Of a stretch of 64,000 bases of DNA, positions 51,918 to 59,944 are shown one piece after another (positions within the stretch are counted from its first letter, which is position 1; each line of letters begins with the position of its first letter). The position numbers were made by a program, and so were the translations under genes. The notes beneath the pieces were generated by a model that saw nothing but the letters and a program-made list of their open reading frames with translations, had not been told where the DNA came from and did no database searches. The stretch is taken from contig NZ_QPKS01000002.1 in the NCBI RefSeq assembly GCF_003344535.1, forward strand, positions 1 to 64,000. The letters are read 5' to 3'. This stretch comes from Exiguobacterium flavidum (GTDB lineage Bacteria; Bacillota; Bacilli; Exiguobacteriales; Exiguobacteriaceae).

Positions 51918-51951
51918 GCGACTCGGGGCAAGGATGCGCGGGTCGCTTTTT
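51918..51951 (+). terminator. Weak intra-operon terminator between flgM and flgN
   Basis: GCGACTCG (51918-51925) with CGGGTCGC (51939-51946, one G-T pair), 13-base loop, then five T. Probably partial, since the flg genes continue. Confidence 0.6.
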
Positions 51952-51988
51952 ATATGAAGTAAAGTCAACGGGACAGGAGTGAGGAACG

Positions 51989-52396
51989 ATGGAGACGATC
52001 AAGCAGTTGAACGAAGCGCACGAGGCGCTGCTCGCGCTTGCACGCGAAAAGACGGAAGTATTGATCAGGAACGATATGCCGCGGCTATCTGAAATCGTCA
52101 AGGAGGAGCCGGTGCTCGCGAAACGGATCATCAGTCTCGAAGAGGAGCGGATCGCGATGATGGGTGCCGTCTCGATGACGGAATGGCTCGCGGATCATCC
52201 GGAGAACACGGACGTCCTGCGCGACCTCGTGCGGACGCTCGGTGAACTGAAGCGGATCAACGAGCTGAATGCGGAACTTCTGACTCAGTCGCTTCATTAT
52301 CTCGACTGGCATCTCCAGCTCCTCATCCCGGAGGCAGACGATTTTACATACGGGCAGTCGGCGATCGACAAAGCTCATTTCAACCGAAACGCGTAA
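51989..52396 (+). CDS. flgN: Flagellar export chaperone FlgN
   Basis: 135 residues, all helical: METIKQLNEAHEALLALAREKTEVLIRNDMPRLSEIVKEEPVLAKRIISLEEERI is the FlgN coiled coil. It escorts FlgK and FlgL to the export gate, and sits directly before them. GGAGTGAGGA precedes the ATG; flgK starts 13 bp after its stop. Confidence 0.92.
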   Translation: METIKQLNEAHEALLALAREKTEVLIRNDMPRLSEIVKEEPVLAKRIISLEEERIAMMGAVSMTEWLADHPENTDVLRDLVRTLGELKRINELNAELLTQSLHYLDWHLQLLIPEADDFTYGQSAIDKAHFNRNA

Positions 52397-52408
52397 GGAG
52401 GAGACATC

Positions 52409-53923
52409 ATGGGATCGACATTCATGGGGCTTGAGACCGGGCGCCGGGCGCTGACGACACACCAGTGGGCGCTCCAGGCTACGGGGAACAACGTCGCGAA
52501 CGCGAGCACGGCCGGCTATTCACGCCAACGGCTCATCATGGCGACGACGGAACAATTGACGCAATCGATCGGCAGCGGAAAAGTCGCGCAGTTCGGGACA
52601 GGCGTCCGCGGCGAGATGATCGAGCGGATGCGCGACTTGATGGTCGACAAACAGTACCGCGACGAATCGACGAAGGTCGGCTATTACGGCGCGAAGATCG
52701 AGGCGTTCGGCCGGATGGAGGACATCATCAACGAGCCGTCCGACACGGGCCTCGCACAAGCATTCGACGGCTTCTGGGAGTCGCTTGAGACGCTTTCGAC
52801 GAACCCGCAGGACTCGGGCGCGCGCAGCGTCGTCCGCCAGAAGGCGGAGACGCTCAGCCAGACGTTCAACTACATGGCGACGTCTCTCGAGAAGGTCCAG
52901 GGCGACATCAAGTCGGAAATCGAGGTCTCGGTCAAGAAAGTCAACGACCTGCTCGAGAAGATCCACAACGTCAACAAGCAGATCCACGAGATCGAGCCGA
53001 TGGGCGTCCTGCCGAACGATCTGTACGATGAGCGGGACCGCTACTTCGACGAGCTGTCGGAGTATATCGACTTCGAGAAGAAGCCGATCGACACGGAAGC
53101 GATCACGTCAGGAAACATGGGCAACGCCGTCAAGACGGCGGAAGGACGGGTTGATATCATCCTGAAGACACCTGATCCGGCAAGCGACTACGTCATCGAG
53201 CTGTCAAAAGGAGTGTCCAGATTCGACATTTCGTCGATCGGTACGGCTACGGACTTCAAAGTAGGGACGACGACACTTGCGATCAAGGACGGACTGATGA
53301 ACGGCAAGCTGCGCGGTCTGCTCGAGATGCATGGATATCCCGGCAGCAGCACCGACGTCAGCTATGCGACGATGCTGACGAAGCTCGATACGCTCGCGAG
53401 TGAATTCGCGACGGCGTTCAATACGAAGCATAAGGAAAACAGTGTGATTTCCTCGTCAGGTGCAACACCGACACCTGCGTCGGACTTCTTTGCGCCTGCG
53501 ACCGGGGCGACAATCTCGGCGAAAACGATCAGTCTGAGCAGCGCAATCAAGGCGAGCGTCTATAACATCGCGACATCGAAAGACGGCAACATCGGTGACA
53601 GCACAGGCGCACTCGCTCTCGCGGACGTAAAAAAGGACAAGGTAATCGACGGCAACAAGACGACGGTCGGTTCCTACTACCAATCGATGATCGGCGACAT
53701 GGGTGTCGCAGCCGACCAGGTCGGACGCCTCGGCAAGAACGCGGCAGTCCTTCTTGAGAATGCGGACCAGCGCCGCATGTCGGTCTCGGCCGTCTCGATC
53801 GATGAGGAGATGACGCTGATGATCCAGTATCAGCACGCTTACAATGCGGCAGCACGAAATATTACCACTGTCGATGAGATGCTCGATAAGATCATCAACG
53901 GCATGGGACTCGTAGGACGGTGA
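52409..53923 (+). CDS. flgK: Flagellar hook-associated protein 1 (FlgK)
   Basis: A 504-residue hook-filament junction protein. Conserved N-terminal rod/hook motif FMGLETGRRALTTHQWALQATGNNVANASTAGYSRQR; C-terminal MIQYQHAYNAAARNITTVDEMLDKIINGMGLVGR, both parts of the coiled D0 domain. The central region is variable and Ser/Thr/Ala-rich. TAAGGAGGA precedes the ATG. Exported by the flagellar type III system. Confidence 0.95.
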   Translation: MGSTFMGLETGRRALTTHQWALQATGNNVANASTAGYSRQRLIMATTEQLTQSIGSGKVAQFGTGVRGEMIERMRDLMVDKQYRDESTKVGYYGAKIEAFGRMEDIINEPSDTGLAQAFDGFWESLETLSTNPQDSGARSVVRQKAETLSQTFNYMATSLEKVQGDIKSEIEVSVKKVNDLLEKIHNVNKQIHEIEPMGVLPNDLYDERDRYFDELSEYIDFEKKPIDTEAITSGNMGNAVKTAEGRVDIILKTPDPASDYVIELSKGVSRFDISSIGTATDFKVGTTTLAIKDGLMNGKLRGLLEMHGYPGSSTDVSYATMLTKLDTLASEFATAFNTKHKENSVISSSGATPTPASDFFAPATGATISAKTISLSSAIKASVYNIATSKDGNIGDSTGALALADVKKDKVIDGNKTTVGSYYQSMIGDMGVAADQVGRLGKNAAVLLENADQRRMSVSAVSIDEEMTLMIQYQHAYNAAARNITTVDEMLDKIINGMGLVGR

Positions 53924-53930
53924 TGATTAA

Positions 53931-54857
53931 ATGCGCGTGACACAGACGATGTTGACGAAGACGAATATCGGACACCTCTCCTCAAGCTACCAGAAGCTGA
54001 GTGTGCTCCAGGAACAACTGATCAGCGGCAAGAAGATCCAGCGTCCGTCCGAGGACCCGGTCGTCGCGATGCAAGGGATCCGCTACCGGACCGAGGTCCG
54101 GGAAGTCGACCAGTTCAAGAAGAACATCAGCGAGGCGACGGGCTGGATGGACTTGACGGACTCGGCGCTCGACGAGGCCTCGTCCGCGATGCGCCGGATC
54201 CGCGAGCTGACGACGCAGGCGGCGAACGATACGTACGACGCGACGCAGCGCCAAGCGATCCAGAGCGAGGTCGGGCAGCTGATCGAACACATCGGGACGC
54301 TCGCGAACACGAAGTACAACGAGAAGAGCATCTTCAACGGGACGAAGACGGACAAGCCGCTCGTCGACATGGACGCTTTGAAGGACTACCTGAAGAACGG
54401 CGGGGCGACGTCGTCGATCTACAAAGACGCGACGATCGCGGACCAAGCCATCGAATACGAGATCTCTTCCGGCATCAAGGTCGATATCAACGTCAAACCG
54501 GATGAAGTGTTCGGAACAACAACTTTCGAGAAGTTGAAAGCTCTCTATGACAAACTCGGTGAAAGTGTTCAAAACAATGGGGAAGAGCTTTCGGGCATGC
54601 TTGAATCGATCGATGACATCCTCGACAAGACGGTCGAGACGCGCGCCGATCTCGGTGCCCGGGTCAACCGGCTCGAGTTGAACGCGTCGCGGCTCGACGA
54701 TCAGGAAATCATCGCGAAGGCGATCATGTCGAACAACGAGGACATCGACGCAGAGAAGGTCATCATGGAACTGAAGTCTTACGAGACACTTCACCGTGCC
54801 GCCCTCAGCGCCGGTGCCCGCGTGATCCAGCCGACATTGCTCGACTTCCTGAGATAA
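53931..54857 (+). CDS. flgL: Flagellar hook-associated protein 3 (FlgL)
   Basis: A 308-residue junction protein. RVTQTMLTKTNIGHLSSSYQKLSVLQEQLISGKKIQRPSEDPVVAMQGIRYRTEVREVDQF is the FlgL/flagellin-like N-terminus; the C-terminus has TRADLGARVNRLELNASRLDDQEIIAKAIMSNNEDIDAEKVIMELKSYETLHRAALSAGARVIQPTLLDFLR. It starts 7 bp after flgK in the same operon and is secreted through the flagellum. Confidence 0.94.
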   Translation: MRVTQTMLTKTNIGHLSSSYQKLSVLQEQLISGKKIQRPSEDPVVAMQGIRYRTEVREVDQFKKNISEATGWMDLTDSALDEASSAMRRIRELTTQAANDTYDATQRQAIQSEVGQLIEHIGTLANTKYNEKSIFNGTKTDKPLVDMDALKDYLKNGGATSSIYKDATIADQAIEYEISSGIKVDINVKPDEVFGTTTFEKLKALYDKLGESVQNNGEELSGMLESIDDILDKTVETRADLGARVNRLELNASRLDDQEIIAKAIMSNNEDIDAEKVIMELKSYETLHRAALSAGARVIQPTLLDFLR

Positions 54858-54869
54858 GGAGCTGATTGT

Positions 54870-55445
54870 TTGAACGCTCGTCTTGAGATGCGCCAAACCT
54901 ACGCGCAGATTGGAATGGACAGCTCGCGTCCGCATATCGAACAGAAGCAGGCACCTGCCGAGCTGTCGATCGAGCAGCCGAGAGGCCGCCTTGAGATCGA
55001 GACGCAGGCCGCGGTCCTCGAGATCGACTCTTCGCGGGCATGGAGTGAGATCGGGCGCGTCCCGCCGCTCGAGAGCGGGAAGAACTTCGCCGAGGCGGCG
55101 AAGCAGGCCGGACGGGAAGGCACGTCGAGGATGGCCGCCGAAGGCGATCAGTTGATGCGGATCGAGAACGGCGGCAACGCCGTCTCCCGCATCGCGAAGT
55201 CCTATACGACGCCGCCCGCCGAGGTGACGCAGTTCGGCTTCACGCCGCGCAGCCTCGATCGGGTCAAGATCAACTATACGCCGGCCGAGGTCCGCGTGAA
55301 CTATACGGCGGAACGGCCGCGAATCGACGTGAAGGTCAATCGTCCGGAGCTGACATCAGCGCCTTGGACGACGGACATCTACCTGCGGCAAAAAAATCAA
55401 CTGGATATGTGGCCGGTCGGCGGCATATACGACGGGAAAGGGTAA
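54870..55445 (+). CDS. yviE: YviE-like protein (DUF6470)
   Basis: 191 residues. Soluble, conserved between flgL and fliW in Bacillales. Features: an N-terminal RLEMRQTYAQIGMD block and a repeated beta-type LEIETQAAVLEIDSSRAWSEIG region; C-terminal NQLDMWPVGGIYDGKG. Function unknown. TTG start at 54870, 8 bp from AAGGAG. Synteny is the main support. Confidence 0.85.
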   Translation: MNARLEMRQTYAQIGMDSSRPHIEQKQAPAELSIEQPRGRLEIETQAAVLEIDSSRAWSEIGRVPPLESGKNFAEAAKQAGREGTSRMAAEGDQLMRIENGGNAVSRIAKSYTTPPAEVTQFGFTPRSLDRVKINYTPAEVRVNYTAERPRIDVKVNRPELTSAPWTTDIYLRQKNQLDMWPVGGIYDGKG

Positions 55446-55451
55446 AACGAC

Positions 55452-55892
55452 ATGCAAATCGAAACTGATTTTTTTGGTAAGGTCGACGTGAACGAATCGG
55501 AAGTCATCACGTTCGCCTCCGAGGTGCCGGGCTTCCCGGAAGCGAAGCGCTTCCTGCTCCTGCCGTTCGGGGACGACGTCCCGTTCTGGTCGCTGCAGTC
55601 GGTCGACCAGCCGGAGTGCGCCTTCATCGTGACGAACCCGTTCTGGATCGATGCGGGCTACGCGTTCGAACTTCCGGAAGTCGCGAAGGAACAGCTCGAG
55701 ATCGACGACGCCGCGCAGGTCGCCGTCTACACGACGGTCACGCTGCGTGAGCCGTTCGACTCCTCGACGACGAACCTTCGTGCGCCGTTCGTCATGGAGA
55801 CGAAGGGACGCAAGGCGAAACAGATCATCCTCGACGAGAAGTTCCCGAACCGCCAGCCGGTCGGGAAGCTCACTAAAGCGGGTGAACGCTGA
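55452..55892 (+). CDS. fliW: Flagellar assembly factor FliW
   Basis: 146 residues. [62 protein letters not shown] is the FliW core. FliW binds flagellin and CsrA, relieving CsrA repression when flagellin is exported. Its stop overlaps the csrA start by one base (TGATG), ensuring coupled synthesis of the antagonist pair. Confidence 0.94.
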   Translation: MQIETDFFGKVDVNESEVITFASEVPGFPEAKRFLLLPFGDDVPFWSLQSVDQPECAFIVTNPFWIDAGYAFELPEVAKEQLEIDDAAQVAVYTTVTLREPFDSSTTNLRAPFVMETKGRKAKQIILDEKFPNRQPVGKLTKAGER

Positions 55893-56116
55893 TGCTCGTC
55901 TTGAAACGAAAAGAAGGCGAAGCGATCCAGATCGGGGACGACATCGAACTCGTCATCCTCGGGATTGATGGTGACCAGGTCAAGGTCGGCATCAATGCGC
56001 CGCGCCATATCGATGTCCATCGGAAAGAAATCTACTTGACGATCCAGGAGGAGAACGCGGAAGCTTCCCGTTCGGCCGGATTGATGGAAAGACTTTTGAA
56101 ACAGCGTTCGGAATGA
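55892..56116 (+). CDS. csrA: Carbon storage regulator CsrA
   Basis: A 74-residue RNA-binding translational repressor, homodimer. [48 protein letters not shown] has the RNA-contact Arg in VHRKEIY and the conserved GINAPR turn. In Bacillus it blocks hag translation at GGA sites and is titrated by FliW. Here hag does not follow; a terminator and an unrelated gene do. Confidence 0.96.
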   Translation: MLVLKRKEGEAIQIGDDIELVILGIDGDQVKVGINAPRHIDVHRKEIYLTIQEENAEASRSAGLMERLLKQRSE

Positions 56117-56149
56117 CTTCTTGAGGCGGATGCCTCAGGAAGTTTTTTT
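56115..56149 (+). terminator. Intrinsic terminator of the flagellar operon after csrA
   Basis: ACTTCTTGAGGC (56115-56126), GGAT, GCCTCAGGAAGT (56131-56142), then seven T. Confidence 0.93.
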
Positions 56150-56248
56150 GTGCCGTTCATCCCGGGAAATCATGCTCAGCCGGCCGGAATCGTGTATAGT
56201 AATGGAAGAATAGTTAAGGTCATGTACAAAAATGGAGGAGTGGCGCTG

Positions 56249-57073
56249 ATGAACGAGACGAAGCAACTGAAGAAGGACGCGGACCGCGTCTTGAAGGAGA
56301 CGAGCCGGACGTTCTACATACCGATCAGCCGCTTGTCGACCGAGTTGCAGGAAGCGGTCGGGGCTGCTTACCTTGCGATGCGTGCGATCGATGAGATCGA
56401 GGACCATGAGGAGCTCGCGAAGGACGTCAAGAGCCGCCTGCTCCGCGAGACGGCGCTGCTTCTGCGTGGGACGTTCGACACTGCCGCATACGGTGCGCTC
56501 ATCGCCCCGTACGCTGATCTGTTGCCTGAGGTGACGATACGTCTCGGGGACTGGGTCGACTACTGTCCGGAAGGGATCCGCTCGAAGGTGCTCGATTCGA
56601 CGGCCGAGATGGCGGAAGGAATGGCAGCCTGGGCCGAGCGTGACTGGCTCGTCGAGACGGAGGCGGACCTTGACGAGTACACGTACTACGTCGCGGGACT
56701 CGTCGGCGTGATGCTGTCGGACGTCTGGGAATGGAAGGCGGGCATCGTCACGGACAAGGAGCAGGCGATCGGTTTCGGCCGCGGACTGCAGGCGGTCAAC
56801 ATCCTGCGGAACCAAGGGGAGGACGCGGAACGCGGCGTCGGCTATTTCCCGCCGGGCTGGACGACGGAGGACATGTTCGCCTATGCGCGGGCGAACCTCG
56901 CGCAGGCGGATGCCTACCTCGCCTCGATTCCGAAAAAGACGACGATCCACCAGTTCTGCAACATCCCGCTCGCGCTTGCGCACGGCACGCTCGACGCGCT
57001 CAGCCGGGGCAAGGAGAAGCTGAGCCGGCCGGAAGTGTTGAAGATCGTCGGCGGTGCGATGCTCAAAGGGTAA
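56249..57073 (+). CDS. Squalene/phytoene synthase-family protein with altered second Asp motif
   Basis: 274 residues of the head-to-head isoprenyl synthase fold: ETSRTFYIPISRLSTELQEAVGAAYLAMRAIDEIEDHEEL holds the first Asp-rich motif (DEIED). The second is NILRNQGEDAERGVGYFPPGW, where the usual first Asp of DxxED is Asn, so normal diphosphate/Mg2+ binding may be altered. It could make C30 isoprenoids, or act like B. subtilis YisP, a family member that hydrolyses farnesyl diphosphate. No desaturase gene is near. ATG 56249 is chosen from GGAGGAG; an ORF extension to 56150 has no site. Confidence 0.75.
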   Translation: MNETKQLKKDADRVLKETSRTFYIPISRLSTELQEAVGAAYLAMRAIDEIEDHEELAKDVKSRLLRETALLLRGTFDTAAYGALIAPYADLLPEVTIRLGDWVDYCPEGIRSKVLDSTAEMAEGMAAWAERDWLVETEADLDEYTYYVAGLVGVMLSDVWEWKAGIVTDKEQAIGFGRGLQAVNILRNQGEDAERGVGYFPPGWTTEDMFAYARANLAQADAYLASIPKKTTIHQFCNIPLALAHGTLDALSRGKEKLSRPEVLKIVGGAMLKG

Positions 57074-57089
57074 GGGAAATCGGATGAAA

Positions 57090-57137
57090 ACAAGAAACGG
57101 ATTGCTGTCCTGTCAGGAGGACACGCGATCCGTTTCT
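57090..57137 (+). terminator. Terminator between the synthase and EEP genes
   Basis: GAAACGGATTGCTGTCC-type arm pairs with GGACACGCGATCCGTTTC, then five T on the plus strand; the right arm includes the last codons of the minus-strand EEP gene. Confidence 0.85.
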
Positions 57138-57922
57138 TTTTCGTGTTCTAAAGTGATGTCCGCGAACACTCCGTAATGGTCGCTCGGCAGGATTTTCACT
57201 CCGGTGACTGGCATATTCCCGAATACGTCAACCTTATCGATGGACGGGAGGTTCTCACCTTTCTTTTGACATAAGATCCAATCATAGCGGACAGGCCGCT
57301 CGAAATTCGAACCGTTCCTCAAGTGCGGATTATCGACGGGATCGAGCGTGGCTTGAGCTTTGATGCCATGCTGTTCCTCTTGAAGCTGGGCGACATCTGA
57401 CCACAGATGACCAGTCAGGTAATGGTGAACCGGTGAATCCGGATCATCATTGAAATCACCACAAAGAATCTCAAACGCTGTAGTACCATCGCCTTCGAAG
57501 ATCCAATCGTGTACGGATTTCATCTGTTCTTCCCTTGTCGCGGAAGAACGCCAATTGAGATGGACGTTCGTCAGACCGAATGTAATATCACCCATTTCGA
57601 AAGTGATCCTAATCGCACAGTAATTCGATTCCTTCGTATCCGTATACCAAATCGCATCTTCCGTAGAAATCGGATATTTGCTCAAAAAAGCCAGCCCCTC
57701 GTCTGGAGAATCAGGATACTCCTTGAAGACGCAAAAGGGGAAGCCGGTCTTCTGTGCGATATGCCGGGCGACATTCATGCCTTCTTCACCGTTCATATAA
57801 GTTTTGACTTCCTGGAGCGCAAGGAAGTCCGGATTGACACGTGTCACTTCTTCACAGATCGAATCGATCCGCTCAGCCCATGAGGACGGATTGTTCCAAA
57901 TGTTGAAGGTGGCGATTCTCAT
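57113..57922 (-). CDS. Endonuclease/exonuclease/phosphatase (EEP) family hydrolase
   Basis: 269 residues. ATFNIWNN (metal-binding Asn), FLALQEVKTY (Glu), LTNVHLNW, FEILCGDFNDDPDSP (Asp/Asn) and ILPSDHYGVFADI (catalytic His-Asp pair) are the EEP blocks. Substrate unknown: could be nucleic acid, inositol phosphate or phospholipid. No signal peptide. AAAGGAGGG lies just before tandem ATGs at 57925 and 57922; the second gives better spacing. Monocistronic. Confidence 0.85.
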   Translation of the reverse strand: MRIATFNIWNNPSSWAERIDSICEEVTRVNPDFLALQEVKTYMNGEEGMNVARHIAQKTGFPFCVFKEYPDSPDEGLAFLSKYPISTEDAIWYTDTKESNYCAIRITFEMGDITFGLTNVHLNWRSSATREEQMKSVHDWIFEGDGTTAFEILCGDFNDDPDSPVHHYLTGHLWSDVAQLQEEQHGIKAQATLDPVDNPHLRNGSNFERPVRYDWILCQKKGENLPSIDKVDVFGNMPVTGVKILPSDHYGVFADITLEHEKETDRVSS

Positions 57923-57990
57923 CATATCCCTCCTTTCGCAAGGTCATTTCAGCAAAGGTTGTTCTCCCTCGTAAAGATGCAGACAATCCT

Positions 57991-58035
57991 AAAAAAACAG
58001 CCTCGACCCTTGTCATACAGGGATCGAGGCTGTCT
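57991..58035 (-). terminator. Intrinsic terminator of the alpha/beta hydrolase gene
   Basis: ACAGCCTCGA pairs with TCGAGGCTGT, with inner CCCT/AGGG; minus-strand T run of seven. Confidence 0.9.
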
Positions 58036-58046
58036 GGCCTGGACGG

Positions 58047-58940
58047 TCAGCGAATGTCCTCGAGGTAGGTGAGCACCTTCTCCTCGTATGCCTTCCGGTC
58101 ATGTTTATACGACTGGACGTGTCCGCCGTTGTTCGTCACCCAGAGGATGCTCTGGCGGGCCGCCTGATGGATCTTCTCGTTCTCCCGGACAGGGATCGCG
58201 TCGTCGCCCTTGCCGTGGATCAGAAGGACCGAGTAGTCGAGACGCCGGATCGCCTCGACCGGTTTGACGCGTTCCGGGTTCAATCCCGTCAGGAACGGCG
58301 TCACCTGCAGGATGACCGGCGTGAACGGGATGTTCGGCAGGCCGCTCCAGACAGGCAGGTTCGTCTCGAGGTAGTCCTTCAAGTCGCTGAACGGGCTGTC
58401 GGCGATGACGCCAGCGACGTCCGCTTTCGGTGCTGTGACGAGCGAGGTCGCTGCCCCCATCGAGATGCCATAGAGGACGACCGGTTTTGACGATCGCGAC
58501 TTCGCGTAGCGGACGGCGGTCAGGAGGTCATCCTGTTCCTTCGCCCCGACCGTCACCCGGTCACCCTCGGACTTCCCTGAGCCGCGGAAGTCGAACGTCA
58601 GGACGTTGTAGCCCGCGTCATGGAACTTCTTGAACAGCGGCAGGACGGGGATGTCCTCCTGTTCCCGGTTCTTGCCGTAGCCGTGGGCGAAGACGATCGT
58701 CAGCTTCGCGTCCTCACGCGGAATCCACCAGCCGGACAGGCGCGTCCGGTCCTTGATCGAGCGGAAGCTGACGTCCTCATACTTCAGGTTCTCTGCCTTG
58801 AGCGGGTTCGTCGTCAGCTTCTCCCGTTCAGGCGCTGTCAGGTTGAGCCCGACGTAGGAGGAGAGACCGACGATTCCGACGACTGCGACCGTCAGCAGCG
58901 TGATGAGTGAGACGATGATTTTTTTCTTGTGTTTCTTCAA
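58047..58940 (-). CDS. Membrane-anchored alpha/beta hydrolase (YqkD-like)
   Basis: 297 residues. An N-terminal anchor helix (KKIIVSLITLLTVAVVGIVGLSSYVGLNLT), then a serine hydrolase fold: VFAHGYGKNREQ (oxyanion), LYGISMGAATSL (Ser nucleophile), LIHGKGDDAIPV (Asp) and NGGHVQSYKHD (His). It would act outside the membrane; substrate not deducible. TTG start at 58940, 11 bp from AAAGGA. Followed on the same strand by nothing co-transcribed; YitT lies upstream, 41 bp away. Confidence 0.85.
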   Translation of the reverse strand: MKKHKKKIIVSLITLLTVAVVGIVGLSSYVGLNLTAPEREKLTTNPLKAENLKYEDVSFRSIKDRTRLSGWWIPREDAKLTIVFAHGYGKNREQEDIPVLPLFKKFHDAGYNVLTFDFRGSGKSEGDRVTVGAKEQDDLLTAVRYAKSRSSKPVVLYGISMGAATSLVTAPKADVAGVIADSPFSDLKDYLETNLPVWSGLPNIPFTPVILQVTPFLTGLNPERVKPVEAIRRLDYSVLLIHGKGDDAIPVRENEKIHQAARQSILWVTNNGGHVQSYKHDRKAYEEKVLTYLEDIR

Positions 58941-58981
58941 GCGGGTTCCGTCCTTTCGCGCAAGGAGCGCTTCGAATGAAA

Positions 58982-59863
58982 TCAGTGGATATCCTTCTTC
59001 TTGAACCGTCCGCCGTGGACGTCGTGGATGTTGCCGATCGCGATGAACGCCTCCTTGTCGAAGTCGGTGACGATCTCCTTGAGCTTCGTCTCCTCGAGGC
59101 GCGAGATGACGCAGAAGATGACCTTCTTGCCTTCGCCGGTGAACGCTCCTTCGCCGTCGAGGTAGGTCAGGCTGCGCCCGAGCCGGTCCATGATGGCGGA
59201 GCCGATCTCCTCATAGTTCTCCGAGATGATCCAGACGCTCTTCGACTGGTCGAGCCCATCGATGACGACGTCGATCGTCTTGAAGGCGATGAAATAGGTG
59301 ATGAGCGAGTACATCGCCCGGTCCCAGCCGAAGACGAAGCCGGCAGCACCTAGGATGAAGACGTTGAAGAACATGACGATTTCGCCGACCGAGAACGGCG
59401 TCGACCGGCTGAACGAGACGGCGAGGATCTCCGTCCCGTCGAGCGATCCGCTCGAGCGGATGACGATCCCGACACCGATCCCGAGCAACAGGCCGCCGAA
59501 GACCGTCGCGAGGAGCGAGTCGGTCGACATCGGTACCATCCCTTCGAACAGCTTCGTCGCGACCGCCATGGCGAAGATCGCGTACAGCGTCGACAGGGCG
59601 AACGTCTTCCCGATCTGCTTGTAGCCGAAGAAGATGAACGGGATGTTCAGGAAGAACAGCCAGAGGGCGAGCGTCGTGTCGGTCAGCGTCGACGAGATGA
59701 TCGAGATGCCGACGATGCCGCCGTCGATGATCTGGTTCGGGACGAGGAAGCCTTTCAGTCCGAGCGCGAACAGGACGGCCCCGAGCGTCAGGAAGACGAG
59801 TCGTTTGAATATCTGTCCCTTCCGTGTCCTTCGGTGTTGTTTTAAATTCGCTGCAGCTTGCAT
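58982..59863 (-). CDS. yitT: YitT-family membrane protein (DUF161/DUF2179)
   Basis: 293 residues. Five hydrophobic segments (FLTLGAVLFALGLKGFLVP, GIVGISIISS, WLFFLNIPFIFFGY, ATVFGGLLLGIGVGIVI, FNVFILGAAGFVFGW) followed by a cytoplasmic DUF2179 domain (SENYEEIGSAIMDRLGRSLTYLDGEGAFTGEGKKVIFCVISRLEETKLKEIV) ending IGNIHDVHGGRFKKKDIH. Function unknown in the family. GAAGGAGGAA lies before the ATG. The downstream alpha/beta hydrolase may be co-transcribed, as no terminator lies between. Confidence 0.88.
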   Translation of the reverse strand: MQAAANLKQHRRTRKGQIFKRLVFLTLGAVLFALGLKGFLVPNQIIDGGIVGISIISSTLTDTTLALWLFFLNIPFIFFGYKQIGKTFALSTLYAIFAMAVATKLFEGMVPMSTDSLLATVFGGLLLGIGVGIVIRSSGSLDGTEILAVSFSRSTPFSVGEIVMFFNVFILGAAGFVFGWDRAMYSLITYFIAFKTIDVVIDGLDQSKSVWIISENYEEIGSAIMDRLGRSLTYLDGEGAFTGEGKKVIFCVISRLEETKLKEIVTDFDKEAFIAIGNIHDVHGGRFKKKDIH

Positions 59864-59907
59864 GGAATTCCTCCTTCAAAATCATAATCTTCCTAAAGTA
59901 TACCAAA

Positions 59908-59943
59908 AAAGCACCGGGACGTTATCGGAACGTCCCGGTGCTG
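59908..59943. terminator. Intrinsic terminator after the PAS-GGDEF-EAL gene
   Basis: GCACCGGGACGTT (59911-59923) with AACGTCCCGGTGC (59929-59941); minus-strand T run of six follows. Confidence 0.93.
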
Positions 59944-59944
59944 C

